Part shown: positions 34,601-44,907 of the stretch, in pieces
Position numbering within the stretch: the stretch's first letter is position 1
Layout: the number at the start of each line of letters is the position of its first letter
From: Flectonema sp. DT1601
Lineage: Eukaryota; Euglenozoa; Diplonemea; Diplonemida; Diplonemidae
Direction: 5' to 3'
Length of the DNA: 64,000 bases
Assembly: GCA_964019425.1 (NCBI GenBank)
Contig: OZ025822.1
Span: forward strand, 868,001-932,000
Notes under the pieces: generated by a model
Databases searched by the model: none
Told to the model about the DNA's origin: nothing
Seen by the model: only the letters and a program-made list of their open reading frames with translations
Translations under genes and position numbers: made by a program

Positions 34601-35104
34601 CCTCCGACGGTTGTTCCAACGATGGGACCTGGTGTGCCACCAACTGATGTGCCTTTCGGTCAAATAGATAGAAATGGAGCTGCTGGCCATACAACGGATG
34701 ATGACGATGTTGACTGGTGGATTTGGTTATTAGTCGCATTGGGTGCTGCTCTACTGTGTTGCTGCTTGTTCTTTGCAGCCTTCATGTGGCATAAGAACAG
34801 GAACTCCGAGGATGGAACCCGTAACGGAAAGCAGTTTAACGAATACGGAGGAATGGATGAATCTACTCTTCTTAACAACAATGGAGAGGAAATGGACGAC
34901 GTTGAGACTGGAAATCCAACTGAAGCTGCTGCTGTTGCTGCTGCTCCGATCGCTTCCCCGAAGAAGAGGCCTACTAAGATGAAGGGAAAGCATTCTCTGA
35001 AGGATATCTCTCCTGAGTCTCCAACTGCATCAAATGAAGAAGTAACAACCCCTCTTAGTGGTAAGGATGTAGATGACGACGCAAAAGATGAATTTAAAGT
35101 CTAA
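25642..35104 (+). CDS. Giant surface protein: 16 PLAT-like modules, Pro/Thr stalk, membrane anchor (7 exons)
   Basis: Exons 25642-25830, 25895-26325, 26389-27409, 27492-29341, 29406-29647, 29713-31279 and 31360-35104 join in one frame to 3,014 aa. The introns are 62-82 nt and all begin GTATG. A short signal peptide (MNTLLLLAAAVMS) opens the protein. I count 16 modules of about 110-130 aa, each starting with a strand such as VEVRITTGG and containing (D)GW[FY]VE.VEV, the hallmark of PLAT/LH2 beta-sandwiches. Most end in WxxWG plus a Cys and pair it with a later LEFxRC cysteine. Next comes a Pro/Thr stalk of 12-residue repeats (32108-34550), a membrane helix (IWLLVALGAALLCCCLFF, nt about 34720-34785) and an acidic ~95-aa cytoplasmic tail. 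PLAT domains bind lipids or proteins, so an adhesin or glycocalyx protein is likely. Ligand unknown. Confidence 0.85.
32108..34550 (+). repeat. 36-bp coding minisatellite (Pro/Thr stalk)
   Basis: Two blocks of a 36-bp unit encoding GVPPTANPTFTP (sometimes FAP): 17 full units from 32108 and 39 full units from 33140, by position arithmetic. Between them (about 32750-33110) lies a different 36-bp repeat family encoding VPTSIPTTVPTA-like units. Units differ almost only at the third base of the Ala codon (GCG, GCA, GCC) and at Thr/Ala before Pro, so the array is strongly homogenised. The repeat length being a multiple of three lets copy number change without breaking the frame. Confidence 0.95.
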
Positions 35105-38100
35105 GTTGCCTTTCTGAACCTTTTGAGAAAGAAAACCACAAACTAATAATGGTAACAAAATAAACAAACAAAATACTTAAACCTGAGAGAATAATTCCCC
35201 ACACAAGTCGTTGTAGAAGGACACTAGTTTCTGGTGCGAAACTGTACCATTTAGGCGGAAGGCTTTATACTGTAGCCCAAGAAGGTCCGCATTCCTATTT
35301 GATTATTCTTTCCCGAAAAAAATGGATTATCCTTGTTTCTGAATCCGAGCTATTTTTGTATCCGGTGAACCAAACAAAAAAAAAAAAAAAAAGTAAAACA
35401 AAATAATATAACATATTATATCTCACGGATCACGCACTCTCACTTAGTAAGAAATGTTTCTCGTTCTTGTAGGTTCTCACTTTTTTCTTTTTGGCGAATT
35501 TAAAAAAAAAAAAAGTACAATTATTTTCTTTCCCGTTGTTAGGGAGCACAGTCTTGGTCATGGATTAAACGCTCTTTTGTTTGTTGTCGTTCTCGGTTCT
35601 TTTTTTTCTTGGCTCTCTGTTGCAAACGTGCAAACTAACGCTGGTACTATTGGCGTGCTTCGGGTTGTTGCTTTAAGGGCGCCACCTCCCCTGAGGAGAT
35701 TTAAATAAAAATCTTTTTTAAATTGTTATCCAGCGGCCTGGGAGGCTGTAGAAATGTTGGGTTCGTTTCTCAAAGTTGCTATCGTCGTACGCTGTAGTAA
35801 CTCTGCTTAGTAGCCATTTATACTAACTATTTCTAAGTTCCTGGCAAAGCCTGTGGTTGGCGTTATTTGCTTTATTTTGAGCATTGTTGACCCCGCAATC
35901 ATGTTATTACGAGACGAGGTTTTCGCTGTTGCACTCGTTCAGCTTCCATTAAAAAATCGAGTTACAAAAAAAAAAAAAAAAAAAAAAAAAAAACCCCTTT
36001 TCCAAGATCTTTCACACTTTCTTATCAAATAATACTAAATATGTTCCCTCTTTTATTTTCAAAAAAAAAAAAGAAAAAAGAAAACAAAATACACTTTGAA
36101 AGACCAGAGAGTACACGGACAAAAGCAACCGTTTCACATCAATTGTTGTAGCAGATTGATAAGAGATATTCGACGTGCTTATGACGTCTGATCTTTAATT
36201 TCTTGTATCGTACAGTTGAAGTGTTTGATAACCCTATGTCAATAATCTTCCTGTATTTCATCTGTTGTTGCTTCTTTGCTCGTTTTCTCACTCTTTCTCT
36301 TTTATTTTATTTTTCTTTTTTTCTACAATAATATTTTCAATCAATTAATGGTCAGCTAGTCAGCTGTTTTTCCTTCTTAGCAGTGTGTGATGTGATTCAA
36401 CTTAACCGTTGCTGAGGTGACTCGTACCTCCTCTCAGTGTTCTGCGCTGTAAGAGAGGATCGGTTTTAGAGTACTTCCTTTTTCACTATTCTTTCTACCC
36501 AAAACATAGTATTAGGATGGCTAAGAGAGAAATCAACAGGAGAGGAATTCTTATTTTATTTTATTTTATTTTTTATTTCTAATATTTCTTTTCATGAATG
36601 TTTCTTTGGGTGCTCAAACTGCTGTTGTCAACACAGCGAAAGCGTAAAAAAGTATGTTCTTAACAACAATTGAATATATGACCACACAATTACGAATGAT
36701 TGGTTATTATTTATCGTTTCTACCGAGGAAAGAAATCTTCCTTCCCCCCAACACCTGCTAAAAGATTTAACTAACCGAAGGTGCGTCTTAGTCGCTTCGA
36801 GTCTTTTTTTTTTTCCATACTACGTTTTCTTTTGACTTCTTAGTCAGTCAGCCAGTCAATCAGTGTCAGGATCTTTTATACTTTTTGTATAGACGTCTTT
36901 GAAATACTACCTAATTGGGGCTGCTTATTTGCAGACCTGCATAAGTTTTGTGCTTTGTGAACGGTTTCTGAATTTACTAACAGGGGCTCTAGAGCTTGTT
37001 TGAAACGTCTTTGACGTTGCCTTGTGGCGCGCGTGTGTTATTCGCTGTGGTATTCTTTTTTTTTTTTTAAATTTTTTTAAAAACTGCTACCTCCGTCCGT
37101 CCACTCCATTGAGTTGCGAATGGTTCGACTACACCTCATCTTTGTTTTTTTGCATTTCGTTTTTTTTCCGTCTTTTTTTCGAGTTTTAAAAAAAAAAAAA
37201 AAAAAAAAAACAAACAAACAAAAAAGAACGCTACCTTTCTTTTAACAAGAAAGAGACTTGTCTAAAGTAACAGACAAAAATATATAAAAAATGTTTTTTT
37301 CAATTCTTGACCTGCCTGGGGTGGAGGAGATGAATTTATTTTATCTCTTTCCTATTTCTTCATTCTTTCTTTCCTTGTTGTGATGATTAACTTCGGAAAC
37401 TGCTATTTCCACGTTTAAGTATATTATTTTCCCTTTTCCAACTTGTTGGGTAGTGATTCAGTCTCTTAGACTCTAGAGGTAGTATTATGAGGAGCTTCTA
37501 GTGGTTTATGTAGTTGGTTTCCTCCTTGTTTTTTTTTTTTTTGGTGTCACTCAACTGAAATAGTTGTGTGATATTACTATTGCGGTGAATGGTCTCGTCT
37601 GTTCGTTGTTCTCGTTATCAGAGTTATCTTTTTTTTAAGAAATATATATTTAACACATATTGGAGAGTAGTATTGTTTCAGTTATTCTTTCCTAAACCTG
37701 TTTTCCACCCCCCAGTCTTTAGTCTGAGGATAAATGCTTTTTATTGCATTATTTTTTGTTGTTTTTTGTTCTTCTTTGCCCTCGTGTGCAAGGGACAACA
37801 CAACTAGTCAATTCAAGCGAACCAACACACGCAAGTAGAACGAAGCGAAGACAGGTAGGGGAACACTGCCCCACCCCCTTCTTGTTCCCCCCTTTTTTTT
37901 TATTGGGGTTTTTTTTTTTTTGTTTTGTTATATTCTGAGATAGTCTAGTAAATCCTTATTATCGGGGTCAAATCGCCGTTTTTTATGGATACGAAAAGCT
38001 TAGAGCAGGAAGTTATTTCTCTTTAAGGGAACTTGTAGATAACCAGCTTGTTCTATCAATTGTTATAATTTATATTTTTTATTTTGAATAGGAGTCAGCT

Positions 38101-40814
38101 CTGTTGCCTTTGCGTGTTGGAAAAAAAAAAAAAAAACGTGTGTATTTTCCCCTTTCTCTTTTTTTCTCAGCACGATATGCAAAAGCGAAGGGATTTTCGA
38201 CTACACTAACAAATGATTAAGCAGAAAAAAAAAATAATAAAAAAAAAAAATTAAGGAACAAGAAAAATGGAAATGCTGTATAGCTAAAGAGAAAATCTTG
38301 GTTATACACCCCCCCCACCCCCTTTTAGTCAATTCTTTCCCATTTCAGTTTTTTCTTACTTGCGTTTAACGTACTTCTTTACCTGCGGGTATTGAAGTAG
38401 CTAATAATTTAACCTTTTTAAAAAAAAAAAAAAAATAATAATAATATTCGTTTTTTTTTTTTTTGTTTTGAGGTGGGGCGAAGGTTTTTAACGTTTTCAC
38501 CCGTGCAATGCAGCATGTTGTTCTTGATGACTTTTCTCTTTGATATTATTAAAAAAAAAAAAAAAAAAAAAAAAAACCCTTTCTTGTTCATATGTGAACA
38601 ATGAATAATAGTCAAGATGATGTCGGCCTCGTACCTCTTACTGCAGCTTCGGTTGTAATTCTTTTTTTGAAGAAAGATCGTGGAGACAACTTCGATAACA
38701 GTTACCTCGAACTGATCTTTTTTCTTTCTTTTTTTTTTTTTTGTTAAGTCGAGCATCACTACAGTGCACTGTATCTTTAGCAAATGCTAAATTGTCGATT
38801 CTAATGTTAAGTTGATACACGTAATTAATATTCTTTTTTTTTTTTTTTTTGTTCGTTTGCAAAACCAAACAATTATCACCCCTCCTTCCTCTCTTCACAT
38901 TTGTACTAAAGCTAGGCATCTCCTTCAATTGTGGAACGCCTTGTTAATACATGGGTGTTAGAATAGGAAAAATCCTTCCATCTTCTCCTACATGGAATTA
39001 CAATAAACTATGTTTTTTTTTTTACTCCCAATTCTTGTTTCTAATTCATTCTTGTTTCTTTCCGATAAATTGAAAAAAGTTTTTTTCAAATTTTTTTAGA
39101 AAGTTTTTTGCGTGACTTAGTTTTATAGAGGGGAGGTAACCTTGATACTATTTTTTTAAAAAAAAAAAAAAAGCAAATTGAAAACTGGCTAAAAAACGAA
39201 GGGGGGGAAAAAAAAATAATTACATCTCTAAAAAAATATAACAAAAAAAAAAAAAAAAAAAAAAACTGAGAACTTTTTTAGCTTGATACTACTCTTGTAT
39301 TGGAATCCGTTATATTGCTTTGTTTTTAGAAATTTATATTACTCAAGTCATCAATCAATTTGATCGCCTCAGTAAATAAAAAAAGAGTGAAAGAAAGACA
39401 AGACAAGTTCTCTCAATGAAAAGTTGCTGCTATGGTGTGGTAAGTGTTATGAGGGAGATCCATCTTTACAAAAAAAAACAAAAAAACAAAAAAAATAATA
39501 ATATCCGAATCGTTTTCAATATGCGTTCGAAAAAAGCAAAAAAAAAAAAAAAACAAAGGCTGAAATGCCTTCCCAGTTAGTTCACTCGTATATTGGGTGT
39601 GGCGTGGACGTGGATTTATTTTTGGTTTCGTGGACTGTGGGAAAAAAAAAAAAAAAAAAAATCATAAGCGCTGTTAACACGTCTACTTAAGAAGTAGAAA
39701 ATTACTGGCCTGATATCTGATATACGGTTTTACGTTTTACTGGACAATTGGATTTGTTTGATCCGAAAAGGACCCTTTTGTTCTCAGTTTGTATTCTAGT
39801 TTGTATGTCGCGTCTGGAGTTTTCTTCTTCTTGCATTCCAACCAGCATGCTGTTGTAGACACATGCAAGAAGAGTATCATTCAATACTTGTGATGAAATT
39901 AGGCAAACTAATTAAATATTTTGTTCTTTTCACTGTTATTTACCGTCTGTGAATGGACATGTTTATTTGCGTAACCTTTATAGACAAAGGTGTATTTGAG
40001 AGTGGTGTCTTTTTTTTTCCCCCTCGTCTTTTTCCCCCTAAGTTGAAAAAGTTATAGTTTGCTGATTGGTCTCTTTAAAAAGACTTAACGGGATATTGTA
40101 GTTTTGTTTAACTGCCAATGTGTTTTTCTTTCTTCTTGTCTGTTTAGTACTCGTTTTGATGTTTTTTATTTTATCCTATTTTGTTCTTCGTTGTTTGCAT
40201 TGTCTTTCAATCATTCCTTAATAGTTATGACTCGAAAGGCAACAAGTGATCATCATGAAGAACGAATCTCGATTACTGGTTGAAAGAAAAGGAATATTAA
40301 TTGATTGTTATACTGCCTCTGGTTTTGGTGAGCATGTTATCTAAAATGTGTTCTACATGCACTGGCTTATTCTGTTCATATGTTTTCTATTCCTTCTTCC
40401 ACTGGTTCCCCCTTATGGTTGCATCTGCATTCGTGTCTTGGGAAATTGATTTTTTGCAAGTTTCAGTCGGATTCGATGTGGATGTGAATTGCTTGACTCA
40501 GCATTTCTGTAGATGACCAAATTCAAATCATTTCCCCCCTTCTCTCTATTCTCTATTTCCGATCCACTCACCCCGTTTTCCCTCTCCTGTTGATTTCGAA
40601 ACAGATTGGTTGTCTGATTGGCTGATGTTCTGTTTCAACTTACATTTTATTAACAAAATAATTATATAACTTTTATTCCTTCCTAACTCAGGGTAATCAT
40701 GTGTCGTGGATGGTATAAAAGTTAGTATGGAATACTTTATGTCAATTATGTGATCTATTTAATTTATTTTATAATTCAGTTTGAAGAAGTACCCCCCCCC
40801 TCTGATGAGAAACG
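35105..40814. other. 5.7-kb gene desert with many homopolymer runs
   Basis: No open frame here has the composition of the neighbouring genes; those present are short and pass through poly(A)/poly(T). A or T runs of 15-30 nt recur (for example near 35966, 37191, 38551, 38836, 39242 and 39641), with C-runs near 38310 and 40792. TTTTA repeats lie near 36552. One foldable segment is listed at 36404-36465. It may hold the long 3' UTR of the giant gene, unrecognised ncRNA, or simply spacer. Confidence 0.5.
36404..36465. ncRNA. Possible three-way-junction RNA fold
   Basis: AACCG (36404-36408) can pair with CGGTT (36461-36465), enclosing two hairpins: GAGGT/ACCTC (36414-36430) and CTCTC/GAGAG (36431-36457). 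The arrangement is compact, but the stems are only 5 bp each, so chance is a real alternative. No family recognised. Confidence 0.2.
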
Positions 40815-41156
40815 ATGAGGGCGGAGGAATATGCATCTTGGAATCGTATTCCGAATTCTTGTGAAGATGGTGGCCGTCCAAAAATTAATACGCCAGACAT
40901 TAAGATTGATATAAATTTATCAAAAACGGCATCGACAGGAAAACGTTACACAAAAAGAATTATAATTAACTCACTAAGAAGGATGTCCGCATTGTGGATA
41001 TCACTACTTGGTTTCTTAATGTATTTTATAAAACCGTTCAAAAGACGAAAAGAAGCAATCGATAGCGGCAATTTCAGCAGTCAGCTCTTTGAGAGAGCTA
41101 CGAAGTCGTTTGGTCATCCGGGAAGCAGAACCACGATGATAGCAACTTTTGATTAG
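40815..41156 (+). CDS. Small hypothetical membrane protein
   Basis: 113 aa with a basic middle and one hydrophobic helix (ALWISLLGFLMYFI, about residues 56-69), flanked by KPFKRRKE. An acceptor-like ATAATTCAG ends 35 nt before the ATG, as for its neighbours, and codon use looks ordinary. No family recognised. The positive residues after the helix suggest a cytoplasmic C-terminus. It could alternatively be chance, so confidence is moderate. Confidence 0.5.
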   Translation: MRAEEYASWNRIPNSCEDGGRPKINTPDIKIDINLSKTASTGKRYTKRIIINSLRRMSALWISLLGFLMYFIKPFKRRKEAIDSGNFSSQLFERATKSFGHPGSRTTMIATFD

Positions 41157-41323
41157 CCTAGTTCATTGCTTGATGACTTCATGAGAGAGAAAATACACTT
41201 CTTTATTATAATGAAACACAACAGAGAACAGTATATTCATCTCATAACATAGAGTGTGATGGTTTTACAATATATTTTATTATTATTTAGAAAATTGTTT
41301 TCCCCAAAAAAGTATATAAAAAA

Positions 41324-42292
41324 ATGACTAATAAATCACCCGTAACATTCCTAGCACTATTTGGTAGGTATGCTGTGATGGGTGATGTTAATATGGTAGT
41401 GACACTACACGATATGTTTACAAAGAAACTGATGCTGACTGAATTATATTTCGAGACTCAATTCTGGAAACAAACAATAACTGGAATTGTTCGGGCTGTT
41501 GAAGGAGAAGCAGCGACTCTCGTGAAAAGCAATATTCCTTTTGTAGCATCTGCAGCAGCAGCCTGTTGTGATGAATGGAATGCCTGGGAATGGGATTTTG
41601 AGACATTCACTGGTGGAGACATTGGTAACCTAAAAGTTAACATTTCAATAGCATCCGGAACAGTTGCTAAACCGAAAGAAGATAAAACTGAAGAAATAGA
41701 ACTTCAGGAATTCATTAATTCATTCGATCAGATTAGTGAAGCATCAGAACTCCTCCACATCCCACCACCTTACCTCCGAGCATGGGAATATCAAGAAACA
41801 GATATATCCCGTTCACTACAACATGATTATAATGATCCTGTATGGGCAGAGGATTACTTTTCTCGCCTGAAGACGGATGCCCCAAAATTTAAATGGCTTT
41901 TTATTGGTCCAAAAGGTGTTAGGACCCCTCTTCATGTGGATCCTTGTTTAACTCATGCATGGATGGGTCAAGTAAGGGGATCAAAACTTTGGAAATTAGT
42001 TCCGCCTTCTTCTCTTCAATATCTCGTAGACGATAATGGTTTCGCTGACTTGTCTGACGTAGACGTCGATAGATTTCCAGATCATGATAAAGCTATTGTT
42101 ATTGAAACAGTTGTTAATCCTGGTGAGATTATCTTCGTACCACAAGGTTGGGCACATGACGTTACTACTCTACAACACGGGATTGCTATAACTCATAACT
42201 TCTTAAGTAAAGAAGGATTCACAAAAGTAGTACGCCAGGCTTGTTTAAGTAAGTTGCTTACTTCAAAACCCAAATCAGAATCAGCTGCATGA
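41324..42292 (+). CDS. JmjC-domain Fe(II)/2-oxoglutarate oxygenase
   Basis: 322 aa. The JmjC core spans about residues 140-300. H204 and D206 (in TPLHVDPCLTHAWMGQVRG) and H278 (in VPQGWAHDV) form the iron-binding HxD...H triad, and SKLWKLVPP and IAITHNF match the conserved strands of the JMJD6/cupin-like-8 group. Such enzymes hydroxylate lysine or other residues in proteins, or demethylate; the target cannot be told. The N-terminal 130 residues are helical with no known domain. The acceptor-like TATTATTTAG ends 33 nt before ATG. No intron. Confidence 0.88.
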   Translation: MTNKSPVTFLALFGRYAVMGDVNMVVTLHDMFTKKLMLTELYFETQFWKQTITGIVRAVEGEAATLVKSNIPFVASAAAACCDEWNAWEWDFETFTGGDIGNLKVNISIASGTVAKPKEDKTEEIELQEFINSFDQISEASELLHIPPPYLRAWEYQETDISRSLQHDYNDPVWAEDYFSRLKTDAPKFKWLFIGPKGVRTPLHVDPCLTHAWMGQVRGSKLWKLVPPSSLQYLVDDNGFADLSDVDVDRFPDHDKAIVIETVVNPGEIIFVPQGWAHDVTTLQHGIAITHNFLSKEGFTKVVRQACLSKLLTSKPKSESAA

Positions 42293-42544
42293 ACTCCACA
42301 AATCGATACTTTGAAACACCCATCTTTGATCTTTATAATGGGATCTGATGTAATGATTCCCTTTTAATATTCTTTCTTAACCGAAGGAAACAGACTCTAG
42401 AGTAGAATCCACTCAGCGGATCTATTTCTTATGTAGTTTCTCTTTTTACAGTCACACTTAATGTGGTGGTTAATCTTCTAATGTGAGGTGTTGAATGTAA
42501 TTATTTTCTTTATCAGGCGCTGCAGGGGTTGCGAGACACTAAAA

Positions 42545-43927
42545 ATGCTCGAATTCCGCCACGCCTTCGTTCTATTGGCGCCGATTACGATCGTGTTGAT
42601 GGTTTTTTATTCTGCTTCGAGTGGAGAAGTTGCTGAACTAACATCAATGCAAACTATCGAAGAATATGATGAGTTTTGTACTGACAGAGATTACAAATCA
42701 GTTTGTCCAGAAGGATGGACTGTTATCTCATCCACTTCAACAAACATAGCACCTGCTACAGAAGAAGGTTATGCTCCATGTCTTTGGGAAGATGGTAGTC
42801 GAGTTCAGTGTGCAGCACCAAAATCTTACACCGGACCATGTCGTCAGATTGAATCACCTCCGTGTGATGTCGCTGAACGTCGTCTTGATTGGACTGAAGT
42901 TTGTAATATTAAATGGCCATGTGCTCAAAGATGTGAAACTTGTAAGTGGGGATCATGTAAAGCCCCCAACTGTAAGTATTCTGGTTCTGCAGATGTAAAC
43001 TGCGCAGATCATTCAAAAACTGCATATTTAACGATCGTCGTTCAGTTTCCTGAAAATTGTAAAAAATTCAAAGTCAGCAGACGACTTGAGTTCCTTCACA
43101 CTCTGTACTGCAATCTACGAAATCCAATTGTGAAAAGAGTTGTTGCCCTGCAACAGTTAGATGGTCGTGAACCGACTTCTGACAACGTGTTTAGAAATTG
43201 TATTGAAAAGAATGTAAATAACGGAACTGGTTGCGGAGATACCTACTCACCCTTAGAACTTGACCCATGTAATAAATTACATATAGTCAGCCATGAGTCG
43301 AGACTTCTATATGGTGATGCCTTTAAATATGCCAACTCAGCTGAGCCTGGGATGTACATTATAACAAATGGTGATATTGCTGTGGGTGCGTGGCCTAATG
43401 AAACGATAGTTGATTCACTCTTAGGTAATAACATGGTGATGCCAATAACAAGACAAGAACTTGAAGAATGTATAAATTGGAGACACGGAACTTACGGAGT
43501 TTGCGACTGTCGAACTACCAACGGCGATTGCATGGACTCATTTCTAGTTAGATCACCCTCACCTGACTTAATAGTTGAAAGTACGACTTATGAGGGGCAA
43601 GATGCTAATTTAAACTTTTGGCTTGGTGCAGTTCAAGGTGGTGAAAATATATTTATGGAGATGACGAGGTATAATGGCATAGCATTACAGAACAGATGTG
43701 GTAGATTACCACTTTATCACAATCATTGTTCTTTTCAGAGAGTTGGGAAATCGTACACCCGCTACATGGGTAGAGAAAGACTACCTCTAGGACCTGTTCA
43801 TATATTTACTAGAGCATTGATAAAGATTGGCTACAAAGACAACTGGTCTCATGCATGGAGAAAAGTACCCCCAGTTAGAGAAGGTTTAGCAATTAATAAT
43901 ACAAATGCTGTCACTCTTCGTGACTAA
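42545..43927 (+). CDS. Cys-rich type II membrane protein, possible glycosyltransferase-like
   Basis: 460 aa from ATG 42545, picked because an acceptor-like TTTATCAG ends at 42516, downstream of an earlier in-frame ATG (42488). A signal-anchor (FVLLAPITIVLMVFY) is followed by a Cys-rich segment (about residues 30-155, with CPAQRCETC-type spacing) and a soluble domain of about 300 residues. The latter contains YIITNGDIAVG, like the strand and DxD-like turn of nucleotide-sugar enzymes, and NFWLGAVQGGENIF. That points to a Golgi-type lumenal enzyme, but the family is not certain. Twelve or more further cysteines suggest disulfides. Confidence 0.7.
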   Translation: MLEFRHAFVLLAPITIVLMVFYSASSGEVAELTSMQTIEEYDEFCTDRDYKSVCPEGWTVISSTSTNIAPATEEGYAPCLWEDGSRVQCAAPKSYTGPCRQIESPPCDVAERRLDWTEVCNIKWPCAQRCETCKWGSCKAPNCKYSGSADVNCADHSKTAYLTIVVQFPENCKKFKVSRRLEFLHTLYCNLRNPIVKRVVALQQLDGREPTSDNVFRNCIEKNVNNGTGCGDTYSPLELDPCNKLHIVSHESRLLYGDAFKYANSAEPGMYIITNGDIAVGAWPNETIVDSLLGNNMVMPITRQELEECINWRHGTYGVCDCRTTNGDCMDSFLVRSPSPDLIVESTTYEGQDANLNFWLGAVQGGENIFMEMTRYNGIALQNRCGRLPLYHNHCSFQRVGKSYTRYMGRERLPLGPVHIFTRALIKIGYKDNWSHAWRKVPPVREGLAINNTNAVTLRD

Positions 43928-44202
43928 TGTGATTTAACTCAGTTTGTTTAGTTTTTCTTTTTTACTCTTGCCGCCAATCAATTTTTCAACCACATCTATC
44001 ACTGTGGCTGTGTAGCAACTATCTTTGCTCTTATCGACATTTTTTCTTTTCTTTTTTTTCCTTTTAATTATCTAACAACTTATTTCTCTTTCAACAGTGC
44101 ATAACGAAATCATATCTACCTTCTGTTCTATTTGTATTGTGTTATTGATTATTATACTTGTTTTATTGTTGTCAAACCAGAACGTATCCTCTTCCAGATT
44201 AG

Positions 44203-44805
44203 ATGTTTGTGTTGAAGAGCACTAAAAAACTACTAACCACAACACGTCGATGGAATGCAACAATAGCTAACTGGGGAAATGAAAAAGAGGAAATGTTTGC
44301 GATGTACTTACCTACGTCACCTTTAGATGTTTATATCTTGGATATTGATTGTGAAAACGATCCGATTATGAATAGGATTAGTGCGGAGAAGAAATACTCG
44401 GTATGTATTCATATGAACCACACTCTCTAAGAATGTGTAGGTGTGCGAGATCAAAGTTCTGTATTGATCATCTAATGGATTGTTTACCGATAGGTTCACT
44501 AACTTACTTATTCAAACTAATTACTTCCCACCCTCTGTCAATGATCTCGTGTCTCAGACGATCGACGTCGGGTTCCTATATTACGACCAACTAGTGGATG
44601 TGTAAAAGTCACTTCTTGAAAAATTTATTAATTAGATTAATTAGATGGCAGGCATTGTTCGGGAACTGGTGGTGGTGATAATCACAACAAACAACAGAAA
44701 CTACCTCTCGCAAAGAGAAGAGAATATGAGTACCGCGCCTTCGTAAATGATACAGCTCTTGATGCAATTATGATAAATAAAGTCTTGGACGACTGTAAAA
44801 AGTAG
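44203..44805 (+). CDS. Small hypothetical protein (3 exons inferred)
   Basis: Proposed exons 44203-44400, 44558-44599 and 44698-44805 give 115 aa. The first intron (157 nt) begins GTATGT and ends TCTCAG. The second begins GTGTAA (or GTGGAT six nt earlier) and ends CAACAG; either choice keeps the frame. The last exon reads KLPLAKRREYEYRAFVNDT and ends LDDCKK. An acceptor-like AAACCAG ends 22 nt before the ATG. I do not recognise the family. The intron boundaries are my inference. Confidence 0.5.
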
Positions 44806-44907
44806 AAAGGAGACTGTAGCAACACCTCAATTGTATCAAAGAAGGTTATGTGAGTGTTTCACTACATTTTATTTTAATTATTTTAAACCAGAAAAGTTCA
44901 TAACAAA

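Noticed and set aside
31942-34690. Very long open frames on the minus strand and in other plus frames (up to 881 codons)
   Set aside because: They lie wholly in the 36-bp minisatellite, whose unit is a multiple of three and lacks stops in several frames; the Pro/Thr frame is the one continuous with signal peptide, PLAT modules and membrane anchor.
37589-38928. Several short open frames in the gene desert, on both strands
   Set aside because: They are built of Phe or Lys runs from homopolymers, with no start context or domains.
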